Assembly (NCBI RefSeq): GCF_000208865.1
Contig: NC_018396.1
Span: 3,653,101-3,717,100, forward strand
DNA from: Neospora caninum Liverpool
Lineage: Eukaryota; Apicomplexa; Conoidasida; Eucoccidiorida; Sarcocystidae
Direction: 5' to 3'
DNA: 64,000 nucleotides
In this document: one piece after another, positions 24,301-35,358 of the stretch
How the letters are laid out: every line of letters begins with the position of its first letter
Position numbering within the stretch: position 1 is the first letter of the stretch
Program-made: the position numbers and the translations under genes
The notes under the pieces: model-generated
What the model was told of the DNA's origin: nothing
What the model saw: only the letters and a program-made list of their open reading frames with translations
Database searches by the model: none

Positions 24301-24486
24301 GGAGGTGGTCTTCCCACGTGGACGACACGCGGGTGGCCTGCCAAATGTACGTCGAGTATGGGCGGTGACTGCGGACGAGCGTGGTAGAGCCTCAAATCCT
24401 CGAAGCTATTTGCACGAAGACAAGAATATGATGAAGGGAAGCGACGCTCCTCGGCAACAAGACGGTCCGTATAGCCGAGCACGAGA
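15378..24486. other. gene-poor region, 9 kb, no gene supported
   Basis: No spliced model or known domain was found. The longest open frames are minus 19852-19295 (185 codons, begins GTG, no ATG near the start), plus 16359-16829 (156 codons, begins TTG), minus 21660-21274 (128 codons) and plus 20004-20387 (127 codons, begins ATG). Plus 23667-23885 encodes a segment with a hydrophobic stretch followed by RRKQD, like the tail of a membrane protein. None has convincing flanking exons. A 13-base unit CACCAGCTTGATG is duplicated at 21451-21476. Base composition appears more AT-rich than in the gene-dense flanks. It may hold non-coding RNA genes or decayed genes. Confidence 0.5.
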
Positions 24487-26469
24487 CTAGCGGTCGAATG
24501 CACCGGGTGAAACCGCCGAATAAAAGAAACGCCCTACTTTACCAGCGCACCAGATGAGGTAGATCTGAGTAGTAGCCTCTTCAAGACCAAGGCTATCATA
24601 AGCGACTTCCACTGTAACAAGTTCTGACGGGTCCTTTGAAACCGTGACCCTCGTCCCCGTTCGAGGTAGAGATGCTGCATCTTTACCGTGATACGAAACC
24701 CTGTGCGAGTTCACCCTGACGTCAAAGGAAGCCCTCATCTGGAGAGACCCTTGTTTTCTCTTGCGTCGCCTGTGAGACGACTGCCGGCTCGCACGGGCGG
24801 GGACATCCTCCGCACATTCCTCATGAGGAAACAGATGAACCTCGACTGTCAGTGGCGGCAACCGGGAAACATTGACGCCTTCAGACGATGGCGACCTCCT
24901 GGCCCCCATGCTGCGGTGTTCAACGCGAGCGGCAGAACGGGCTGCTAAGCAGAACCATATCCCGCCGTGTCGAATACCCCGGCGAACGAGTTACTCGCCG
25001 CTGCCAAACTCTAATACGTAGTTTTGACCGGTGTCAAACCGGCACAGGCTTGCCACGGCTTTCTGCTGCGCGGCTACCCCAGACAGCAAGCAAGTTCGAC
25101 AATAGATACCCCAGCAGCGGAGTACGAAGCGTTGCCTCGGAGCTTTTCCCCTGGCACAAGGAACACGGTGGGCCGGTCACTCTGACAGGCCATGGAAGGC
25201 GATAGAGCCGGACGCTAGTGTCTCGCCGGAACGTAGATGAACGGGTGGCGCTCTCCCTACTCCCAGGGATACTTCTGTTGTGCGCACGCAGAAGGCGTCT
25301 GGACACAAAGTTGCCAGCGCCCTTTCATTAAGTAGACACGTCGTGAGGTCGGGCAGCAAGTAACCTTCGAGTGCCTTAATGAGATGCTGGGTCAGGCAGC
25401 CTTCGAATAGCTGATAGAGAAAGTAAGTAGACCGCCCCCGTCGCGCCCTCCACACCGCCTTAGCAAGCGGGTAGCGAGCAGTGCTTCCTCTTACATGCGT
25501 GGCAGGAGTTGGGCAGTTCTTGGGCCGTCGCCGAAGTGCTCAAAACATTTTCTCTCCGTGTCTCTGGTTCGACATGGCGTCTGAGAGCGGCTTTGCTCAC
25601 AAATCTCCCTTGAGAAACTTGCCGCCGCAAAGAGTCCTCCTATGTTTAGGCGGCCCGCAGCTCCGGCGCGCGCATTCGCGGTGCATACAAACGCGGTCGC
25701 CTTCGCCGGCGTCTGGGGATGGTGCGCGAATGGTCTCTCGTGCGTCGGTTTGCGATGAAGGCGACGGCGCGGTCGCTTTCTCTGGTCTCAACTTGAAACA
25801 AGCTAAACCGACAAACGCTCGTAGACGTAGCTGCGAGACGGCCGAAGGTCCCCAGAACCGTCTGAAGTCACATAGAGCCAACTTTCTTTCGAGGCGCGCG
25901 GTCCAATGGTTCTGTTTGTCATCCCTTCCCCTAGTCTAGTGCTCTACCAGCGCCGGTAGCGGCTACCCAGGTCTGTTCTGGGGCCGATTGCCGTCCGGCT
26001 GCCTCGATCGTTCGTAAGAGCATATGATGACCACACGCGTTCTAAGAGTATCTGGTTACATGAAAAGACACATCCAGGTGACCAGTCCATTAGTGCTACC
26101 AGCGGCGCAATCTTCATTGTAGTGACGGCCGGCTTTTGCCATGCGGTTGCGGACGGTGTCGTTAGGATAGCGCGGTCCATCGTCTTCAGTGCGGGGCATC
26201 ACGTTGCAGCCCCGACGACGATAAGAGTGGCCGCCCGCCGACACTGCCGCCGCTTGCCTAATCGCATACGACTCAGCCTGTGGCCCTCCGTCCGTGACTT
26301 CGCTGTAGCGCTCTCTTTTCCCCCCTGGTGTTCTTGCTGTAGCATTTGACGGTACTCGCCTTGTTCTAGTGACCGTGCAGTGCAGCTGGCGAGATCTACC
26401 GCTGCCCTGCGCTCGGGAGGAAATGGTCACAAAAATCGGCCGCGGTAAAGGTATGATGACCAATGCCAC
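24487..26469 (-). CDS. candidate multi-exon hypothetical gene
   Basis: Three minus-strand blocks read like protein. Block 1 is about 26469-26058, Arg/Gly-rich, and ends at a possible donor (AT|GTAACC). Block 2 is about 25540-25188, with STYFLYQLFEGCLTQHLIKA and LLPDLTTCLLNERALATL. Block 3 is about 24947-24487, ending SAVSPGAFDR and TAG, and contains an ATG at 24909. Block 2 can join block 3 with matching phase through a CT|GTCAGA donor and a CGCAG acceptor; the first junction is looser. No family is recognised. It might be two genes, or partly chance frames. The boundaries given are the outer limits of the open blocks. Confidence 0.33.
25574..25939 (+). CDS. weak candidate ORF, 121 residues
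   Basis: An ATG at 25574 in the favourable context GACATGGCG opens a 122-codon frame to TAG at 25937-25939. The product is basic, with no signal peptide, membrane segment or domain seen. It lies opposite an intron of the candidate minus-strand gene at 24487-26469, and a minus-strand frame is also open here. Only one of the two readings, if either, is likely to be real. Confidence 0.2.
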   Translation: MASESGFAHKSPLRNLPPQRVLLCLGGPQLRRAHSRCIQTRSPSPASGDGARMVSRASVCDEGDGAVAFSGLNLKQAKPTNARRRSCETAEGPQNRLKSHRANFLSRRAVQWFCLSSLPLV

Positions 26470-26920
26470 TTTTTTTCCAGAGAACCGCGCTGTCGCTCTG
26501 GGCCGCGGACGTGCGGCCTCCGACGTGTCCTATCTACTCAGATGTGCTTCTGTAGCGGTAAGAGCGCCGGTAGCCTCAATTGGTGTCTCTTCACTGGAAC
26601 TCGTACACGGCAATCGATTCCACAAGCGCTGCCGGTCCGACAAATGGCGGATCGCAAAAACGATGGTCAGCTCTTCTCAATCAGACAACCCGCCCCATAC
26701 CTGGGGCTAGTCAACTTAGAAATCTCATGTTTTTCGGTTGCGCGAGTATAAAATTGCCACTCGCAGCATCGCTGAGTGCATTACCGCGGAGACGATGTGT
26801 CACTGAAGTGACAATTCTTTCCAGGTAAAGCTCCAGCAACGAGACCCACTTCGTATGTTCGAAAAGCAAACCGCTCGGATATTTTGATCGAATCCCTCGC
26901 AATTAGGAACTCGTCTTATC

Positions 26921-27664
26921 ATGCGATCGAATTCGTATTACAAGGTGCCGTTCACAGCGAGCAAGCCTGTCGCTCTCTGGGCCGCTTGGGCTGCAGTCAC
27001 GCTAGTGGCAGCGCTGTTCCAATCCGGTGAAAATGACCGCACTGCCAGGCTATCCAGTCTAGCTACAAGATCCAGCGTTAATATCAATCTACCTGGCAGC
27101 CGGCGGTGGCAGCCAGTCGCTGCCTCCCCAGCCAGAAAATGATTGTACGAAATATACCCCTACTTCACAGCGGCACTTATCGGAATTACTGCCGACAGCC
27201 TGACATTCTCATGTGAATAGCTGGTCACCGGGCTACTTATCCCCGCCGTGATACCGAGAAGCCGCCGTCCCTATTCCCAGCTCATGACGCTTCAGCCTTG
27301 AGTTGAATATTTCAACAACTAAATATGCGGGCCCTTGTGTCAACGTTCTCTGAAAACATGAGCTTGGTCCACCATACGTAACAGCAGATACCAGGAGCAC
27401 ATTATGATAGCAGAGAAGACTCAGCCAGATCACGATTACCGGATGAAGTCGCAGGCAACTGAGACAATATTTGGGAGCTGCTGCAACGTGTCTGTAACAG
27501 CGTCCGAGATTTACGATTTGTTGAACGAGCCCCTGAATCATGTCAGCAGCTCAGAGCTCCTGCCAGCCTCTTCTGGTATCCTATTTTCCCGAGGCCTACA
27601 TCATGACCTACCTTCGAGACGTTGTTTCAAAGAACTCTTTCACAGAAGGAGTGTATCGACCTAA
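26921..27664 (+). CDS. candidate small secreted protein (2 exons)
   Basis: An ATG at 26921 starts a peptide with a clear signal-like hydrophobic stretch (VALWAAWAAVTLVAALFQS). A GTGAAA donor after 27026 leaves phase 1. A GCAG acceptor lets exon 2 run 27414-27664 in matching phase, giving about 118 residues with a Cys-Cys pair (FGSCCNVSV). A phase-1 intron right after the signal peptide is also seen in the two surface-family genes at 53.5 and 57.5 kb. Without splicing the frame stops at 27142 (73 residues). No family is recognised, and coding status is unproven. Confidence 0.27.
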
Positions 27665-29166
27665 TTACTAACCCGCTGTAGTCACCCCTGGCGTTCCACC
27701 TGGTGTGGAAATCTCCAGGATGTGGAAGAGTGCCGCCGTATGTTCTGTTGTTACCCTTTTGAATAGAGTACTCTCTTTATTGAGCACGAGAGTCGCTCTT
27801 GGGCCCTTGGAGCCATTCCTATCACTAGGTGAATTCAGAACAAATTCTACGACATTGCAGCGTCCTGCCTCGCATTGCATGTTCTTCTAAAGGTCGTTGG
27901 CACCTCTCGCTAGCACATCTCGTTAGCACCTCTCGCTAGCACTACCTATGGCCATCGTCTCTCCTGTCGCATCGATATCAGTTCGAGAGGTCCTTGGGAG
28001 TGAGGCATATCTCGCAACAATGCTTCATGGGGAAAGGCGGCTTAGTACACCTTGGCAAAGCCGCGGCCTTGCTGTTTAGAAAACGACTCTTGCGTTTGAC
28101 GGTGTACTCATTGGCCGGTTTGCTGATCCCTCCTTTCTACGCGATGCAGACGCAAATGTTGAGAGCTTTCTGCTGTCACGCCTGCTACACGCATTCCAAG
28201 TGGACCAAAATTCAGGGTCGTGAGACAGCCGCCACGCCTTAGTGCAGGCTATTGCCATTCCTTCTCGCTGCAGGTGACCCCATGGTTATGCTGCAGAAGT
28301 GGGTGTCAGTCGTTTTGGTGTTGCATCTGCCGCTGACACATGATGGTTTGGTGAAGAATGTGCAGTTCTAGTCGCGTCATGCTCCTTTGCGGCTGGTGTC
28401 CCTAGGACTCTCCATTTTGGTTAATGCAGCCTTTTTGCAGGTTTTTCCCACTCCACGAGCAGAGTTGTTCCCATGAGGCTATGGTGCTGTTGGAATTCAG
28501 GCCGTCCCTCTTACAGCTGCTCCTCGAATTGGTCCGCATCTCAAGAATGTGGAACATTCAAGGCAGGGCGTTCTTAGTACCCGTAGTGCCTGCGATGATA
28601 ATCTAATATGTAACTTCGTTCATCGAAATCGAAAGAGCTTTCACTGATCGTCTTAAAAGAAAACGTGATTAGTTTACCTAGCTTACACGAGCCGGGCCAA
28701 CGCTCAGCAAACAGCCAGCCCTTATTAGACGAAATCCGGCCTTAGATCATTCGTCATGGACACTTTTCGGTAGCGCCCGCGCTTTGTCGCGCAAATCTCG
28801 GACGCTAATGTCCGTTTTTGTGAGGACATACCTACGCTTTGTCGGGTGAGGCTGCACGAGGTTCGATGGTGCTGCGTGCTGTAAAAACTGCCGTGCACGT
28901 AATGGAGCACATTTGCGTCGTTTCCCAGGTTTTCGCGGCGTCCTTCTCCTTGGGGTTTGTGTGTATTAGTTCATGGTTGTTCGAGGTGCTGGTTCCGTTC
29001 ACGAGACATTCGTGTCTCTTCTGTTGTCTTATATATGTGTGTGTGCGGAAGGTGTCAGTCGGAAAGGAAGCACTTTGTCCATTTCCCTCCTAAGGAGGCC
29101 ATGTTGGTTTCAGGCGAATTGTTGCCTGGTGTACTAACGAGTGCGAGTCAAAGCTGACTCAGAGCA
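27665..29166. other. region without a supported gene
   Basis: Short plus-strand frames occur at 27705-27890, 27994-28242, 28424-28606 and 28839-29093. Two of them encode signal-like hydrophobic segments (ATG near 27719 and 28866). None can be linked to further exons with confidence. The 13-bp repeat at 27901 lies here. Confidence 0.35.
27901..27939. repeat. 13-bp tandem repeat, three copies
   Basis: Three copies of a 13-base unit at 27901-27913, 27914-27926 and 27927-27939. The outer two read CACCTCTCGCTAG; the midd copy differs at two positions. It is non-coding as far as can be seen. Confidence 0.9.
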
Positions 29167-29592
29167 TTGCCGATTCGACAATCTGCCCACTCCTTCTTGC
29201 CTGATACCAGATCAGACGAGTTTTACGCCCAGCATCAGCTTGTGTGCTTTCGGTGGCTGCAAGGCTGTTGGTCCTTGGAGACTGACACCCGGAAACCGCT
29301 CTTGACAGAGTTGTTAGGCCGGTTCGTATGTTGTGGGCTCAATCATGGTTGCTTGCAGAATAAAGACAAGCCGGACGATTCTTTTCTGATGAGCTTATGC
29401 ACAGAGGCCGGCTTATCCGAGTCGTCGTTTTTGCTAGTCTTACTGGCGGTGCGCTGTAAGAATAAAGTTGCGGGCGAACAGTTGAACAGCATGCTTCAAC
29501 ACCCCGGCGAAAGCTCTCCAAGTTATATCCGAGATCCAATTGCGCCGGAGGAGGCTTGCGAAGCCTTATGTCTGTTAGTTTGTCTTGCTTGA
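29167..29592 (+). CDS. candidate cysteine-rich exon, hypothetical
   Basis: A plus-strand frame of 141 codons ends with TGA at 29590-29592 and reads like real protein: LLTELLGRFVCCGLNHGC, then SESSFLLVLLAVRCKNK, then EEACEALCLLVCLA at the C terminus. Nine cysteines are present. The first codon is TTG. A possible acceptor (GATACCAG near 29209) suggests a terminal exon beginning SDEFYAQHQ. No upstream exon was fixed, though a signal-like frame lies at 28866-29093. No family is recognised. Confidence 0.3.
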   Translation: MPIRQSAHSFLPDTRSDEFYAQHQLVCFRWLQGCWSLETDTRKPLLTELLGRFVCCGLNHGCLQNKDKPDDSFLMSLCTEAGLSESSFLLVLLAVRCKNKVAGEQLNSMLQHPGESSPSYIRDPIAPEEACEALCLLVCLA

Positions 29593-32500
29593 GAGTTCTC
29601 TCTCTTTCAAGCCTGTTAAAGTGACGCCGCCTGTTAGGAAAAAATCAGTAGTTGTGGAGAAGCTATGGCTTGAGGAATGGAGTCTGCGATAGAGCCCAAC
29701 TGGCTGGTGGCGTAATGGATATATAGGTTGTATCTGTCTTGTCACGGATGAAGGATGGCAACGAAAAGGCGCCTCTAGAACTAGGGTGTGCGATCACGCA
29801 GTGTTCTCCGGTGAGACATGTTTGTGTGACACAACTGGGGAGGGGTAGTATTGTACAAGAGTGGATACCCTCTTTATCGACTCATACACTATAGCTGTTA
29901 ACACGGTGGGCGTGAAGAGGGTGGGATTGTCAGAATGGTTTTGTAGAATCCCGTGCACTCGACCGTGTTTTTGATGGTGTTCTGTAGTCTTGAGTACACC
30001 TGTTGGGAACGATCAACGGGTGTTGTCGCTCGTCTAATCCAATTACGTATATCCCGCCCGCCGTCGAATCCCACGTATTTCGTTCTACGCTACCGAGATG
30101 CAGGTTCGCCGACAGGTTGACGGAGTCAGCAGTCGGTCAGCCCGGAGGGTCGTTGACACAGTAGTCTGATTAACCGTTTATTTCCGTTCACCATTGTGCT
30201 CATCTCTATGTTATATGGCGGGCTGGCCCGATTTGCTGCTGCCTGTCGCTTTTCCTCTTTGAGACACAACTAGCGTAATTGGGAGAGAGGCGTCTTGGTC
30301 TATTTCTTCTGGCGGCAGGAAAATATGACCTCCTGTGAGTGCCTCTACCTCACGTTGGCCGTTCCTTGGTACGGAGGGGCGCGAATTTGTGAGAGTGGTT
30401 TCGAGCTATTGAGACTGTTTGGCGGCATCGTGCAAACACTACCTAACGAATTGTTTTCTGCTAGGTCGAGTCTTCTACATGTGGATCCGTCATTGGTAAG
30501 CGTTATTCTAGGCTCCAGGAAATTTGTTCCGTTTCATGTCTATCTTGTCGTGTCCTGCCACGTCGTAGCCTCTTGACAAAACTCTCTGTCAGTCTACAGT
30601 TATTATGACTGGACGAACCCATTTATACACAAGGCCATGACAGAGGCCACTGGCGGTATCCTTGTCAGGTAACTGGTGCCTGCGCTCATCCGACTCGTGT
30701 TCTGGCTTGCTGGCAGTTGGCGTCTCGTCGCCCCGTAGTTCCCAGTCACTCCCCCAGGGAACAAGATTCATCCTGTCTGTTGGCACTTCCGGCGACATTG
30801 AAAAGGCAATGATGGCCGCATCCATTAGGCCAGAGAAACACGAAGAACCAAAAATATCAGCATTAACGAAGGCAATTATCGCCAGTAGGGGCAGTACACC
30901 CCAAGGTGCATCGGCCAGATTCACAAGAGGATGTGATCCAGCTGAGGCTCTACAGTAACATTCCGTCCACCTAACTGGTCACATTGCTCTAGTAAAAGAT
31001 GAAGAGACGTAAATTGCTACAAGAGGTTGCAAGAAAACGGCGCGCAGTCGAACCGGGGGATTAGCAGCCCGCTGTCAGCGTTCGATTACAGCTTCAAGAC
31101 GTCTATTTCAGGTGTCCTATTCCATCTCCGCGACGGCAATGCTTCACGGCACTGATGTGTCTGAATAGGTTATGCTGCTTGGCGCCTATTGGTACTACCC
31201 AGTTAGAGATCAGAAGTGTACCTGCTTGAAGCTATCTCCAGTCTGTTGCGGCGAACCCGGTGGCGGTTCGCCACGACTTCTGCGTGACACGGGGAGGCGT
31301 ATCAGGCGAGGGGTCCACATATTACCGGGACAAGCAAGTGTTTACTCTCACCAAAGCACCCCGTACGACTGTAGCGGGGTTTATAGCGAATATCACAGCA
31401 CATCGCCCACCAGGCATCTTTGGAGTACTGTCGCAAGACTGGTGAGAATATCACAGTTGACATTTTTCGCGCCTGCAGCTGCGGTTATCCCGGTCACCGG
31501 ACAATACCGTTATCTGAAGGGAAGTGTTGTGAACCCCCTATACGTTCGTCCAACCAGTAATTCCACAAGTTTGGGGGTGGTCTCTATGGGAATAATTGCC
31601 ATGTTTTTGCACTAGTGGATCCACGTTGCTGTTGAGTTCTGAAATGTACTAGTTAAACGATGACATCTTAGTACGGAAAGCTGATGCCCGTTTTCCCACG
31701 GACATCAGCCGTTCGTTATTGCCTTCCAGAGGGGCGAAAAACACTGCATTACGATTGCACGTTTTCTTGATAAGGCGGTTAACGCTTTTTGGCCAAGCGC
31801 TGTAACTCTAACTGCCTTGTCTTAATGACTTGTGCCAGGGGAAGTACAGCTTTTAGTTGTCCCCCATTACCTTCATCTGCTCCTGTGCGGGCGGCGTTTC
31901 TGCTGCGCTGCGCGTACATTGACGAATGCTTTGGAGGTGACACAAAGGGTGTGTCAGTCTAACACTGGCAACTATAAAGCTTCCCTGGAGATAGAACACA
32001 GTAAGATGCTGATTCTTTTTGGCACGGATTTTGTGCCTCAGTATGGCGCACTCACTGATGTAATACCAATATTTGTTTCGAATGAGAAGCACCTTATTTT
32101 CACCCACCCTAATTCGGCTTCCGACATCATCGCCCCCTGACGGCAGAAGTGAAATTAAACGCAGGTTGGCCTTTGTCCTGAAACAGAGGACCAGACATCT
32201 AGGTTTGAATTAGCAACTGGAATGAGTAGTACACCATCAGGGGTTGTCCGCTAACTTAATCCCTTGCTGATAAAGACAGGTGACAACTCTCCAGTGAGTA
32301 CGGTAAAAGCAGAATTCGACATCACGTAGCCAATCGTGAGCCGACGAGTGCGAGTTGAGTTAAAAAAGTTAAGACTGTTATTTGCCTTCCTGTTACGGGG
32401 GAAACCGCTATAGTTCCAGTGAGAAAGACCTTTGTAACTTTGTCGCTTTCTGTCTTCCAATGTACAGAAGAGAGCGCATCGCTTTGTTTTCCGCGTGCGG

Positions 32501-32960
32501 AAAGTTGGCTTCTGTAGAACACGTACATAAAGCAAACACCTGCTCAAAATCACTACTCAAAATTGCTCTTGTTTTCGATAGTGGCATATTTATTTTGAGT
32601 TTGTCCGAAAGTTTGAAAGACAAGGAAGGCTTTTCAGTGACTCGGACCGGACCACAAAACACTACTATCCCGTTCCCAACAAAACAGTGGTAACTGGAAA
32701 ACTAGGGAACTGGAAAGCAGAAACCTTGCCAGACTGAGGGAACAAATCAGGATACGCGGGATGGTCTGTGGCAGTCCTGCGAAAGCCTGCAGCCACTTGT
32801 AAGGACTGGCCGTTGACAGGTCCTTGAATAGTCCGGAAGGTCAAACGGCTGCAGGCTGGCAGGTGGAGCTCTGCGGCAACGGAGTTGATTAGCGAGCGCC
32901 GTAACCACATGAAGCAGAGGAAAGAAAATGGGACTACAAGCGGACCCACGTGTCAGCGAC
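29593..32960. other. gene-poor region 3' of the V-ATPase gene
   Basis: Open frames of moderate length lie on both strands. Minus 30924-30589 (111 codons, hydrophobic start, no ATG) overlaps plus 30662-30958 (97 codons). Plus 31172-31615 (147 codons) ends in a hydrophobic tail. Plus 31832-32140 and 32382-32693 also occur. None has supportable exon structure or similarity. The stretch may contain decayed lineage-specific genes. Confidence 0.4.
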
Positions 32961-35358
32961 CTATGCCTTGTAGCTCGTGCACAAGCCTTCCACCTTCTTT
33001 GTAGCGACGACGAGCCCAATGATAAGACCTGTAACAGTGGCAAAGACACGTACAAAGATGTGGTGAGTTTTCACAACATACACCTTACACGCGACTTCGG
33101 AACGATGTACACGTCTCAGCACATGAACGCGCCTTCGGGACTGCACACAGTGTTCCACCGGACGACGCAAAACAGACACCAATAGCAGTTAACAGTTACG
33201 AACATACTGGTCTCGGTCTGACACACCGTGTAGGCTGTTCACTGCCACAAGTGAACTCACCATAAAGTCCAAGCGCCTCAGCGAAAATGAGGATAAGCAT
33301 CATGCCCACGAAGAGCTTAGGCTGCTGCGCGTTCGCGCGAACACCTGAACATACGAACAGAAGCCAGGAAAAATCCTGATACTTGATGAATGATACCACG
33401 TGGATGGTCACGTACCGCTGTTCTGAATCTGTGCCGTCCCGAGAGGCCAGACCCCTGTAAAAGAAAGAGCCCTGAATACTTTGTATGGTCTGAGGCCTGC
33501 TGATTGCAAGGTACCTCCGTTTAACGGGAGGTCCACATATCGACATTAACGAATACATCGGCTTTGACAGGCCAGGCTTATTGGTGAAATACACGATTAC
33601 TGACTGCATTCCTAGCGGAGAGCTACATAGTACCTACCAGCATCACCGACGATGCCAATCGCGAGTCCAGCCGCCATTGCGCTGAGTCCGACAGTCAATC
33701 CTGCTGCGAGATGGCCATAGCCTACACGCCAAAGCAACACAAACCGGGACAATAAATTAGACTGGATTCAAAAACCGTAAAACACACAACCTCCGTTGTC
33801 CGATCAGTGCAACTGATGGGGGTGAGTCAATTTCGTCATCTCGTGGAGACTCGCATGTCTTCTTCAAGTAGGACCCCACAAACCGTCCGCCTCCATTTCC
33901 TGAAACACCCTTGCCAACTAATCTATAACCTCGTGTTGCCAACACTTCGGTTTGCTTCTCAGCAACTGTTCAACGACTTACCGGCGTAACTCGAGTAAGT
34001 GTCAGGGGTGTCCACTGTACACATAAACACAGATACAAAGAAGTAACAGCACGTTGGGTTCTCGTAAACAGAACAACTCTCTTCGAACGGAAACTGTCAC
34101 CGGCTGAAAATGAAGTTTTAGGCAACCGCTCGCCCGTACTCCTCACACCGACGGTAGTGATCATAAATCACCGTCAACATAGCAACTCCCCCACCGAATT
34201 GTACCTGTGTCTACACATTCCGGCGGGGTCAAGTCATTCGGACAGAGGCCTTCGGTTTCAGGGGCGGACCTGCCGGTTCTGCCCGTCTTGATAGACAATA
34301 AGTTGGCCAACGTAAATACACGACCCGCGGTGCCAGAAAGGTGTTCTGAAAGTTTGCGTAGAGACACTCACTTGAACCGTTGATGACGATGGAGATAATG
34401 AGGCCGTAGATACCCAAAATACCAGCCATAACGACTGGAATGATAGACCTCATCACCAGATCGGGGCGCATGACACCCATGCTGCTGATCCCGACACCAC
34501 TCTTCGCCGTGCCATAGGCTGCTCCCAAGTCTGGAGGCAATAACACACGGAGGACCAGCGCAAGGCAATTACGGGTGAACGCTGTGAACCGGACATTAAA
34601 GGTGTTGCCTCGAAGAGTAGGGCGCAGCGAGCTTTTACGGAGGCTTTTCCCTCAGCTGCAAGATTCTCGCCTGGAACTCCGACACCCATCGGGAGCCTAA
34701 GCAGGTATTAATGGCGTGGACGGCCAGTAGCAATACGATTGCGGGTTGCAGGTGACAACATTGGGCACAGTGTGAGACTATCACAGTAGGCTAACTGCGT
34801 TACCACCAACTCAAGTGCAACCGCAAAGCAGTTAAATTTGCAACTATCCGACCACAAGAGACGTGGCCAGTTGCGTGATATTTCAATCTGGCTCGCAAAT
34901 ACGACCGACGACAAGACGCAATGTGATATGCCTCACACACACAGTCTCCAACCAAGACATCTTGAAGCGGGAAGAGGAGTCAGAGGAGCGGGTTGCTACA
35001 CGTACACTCCGCCAACGCAAGGCAACTAGATTGGCTCAAACAGGGATTCAGCTCTGGAATTAACGGCACCTTCACCATCATCGGGTTCTACATAAAAAAC
35101 CAGAAAAATGTAGAAGGGATATCCGTAGAACCGAGCTGAGCGGTGCGCCCCCTTCACCATCCCAAGAGAGACGAATTGATTTGATGATTCCGGCTAGTAA
35201 AAGATATAGGGTGAGATTTACTTTGCTAAAACAGATACATGTGCTCGAGACATCCAAGAAATTCCCGACTTACTGGAGAACACCATGGCCGCGGTGATAC
35301 CCATGAACCCGAAGAAAGTCGAGTTCGGGTCACATTGCAGAAACGCTGACCAGAACAT
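32961..35358 (-). CDS. V-type proton ATPase 16 kDa proteolipid subunit c (6 exons)
   Basis: Exons (minus): 35358-35274, 34530-34372, 34014-33982, 33721-33638, 33344-33261, 33028-32961, giving 170 residues. All five introns are in phase 1. The sequence shows the family hallmarks in order: [34 protein letters not shown], the second helix ending [45 protein letters not shown], and the last helix with FAEALGLYG, whose glutamate is the proton-binding residue of the membrane ring. Four membrane helices are expected. The C terminus carries an extra [12 protein letters not shown] after the usual end near VVATK. The protein forms the rotor ring of the V-ATPase that acidifies vacuolar and secretory compartments. 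The start ATG precedes [12 protein letters not shown]. Confidence 0.97.
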
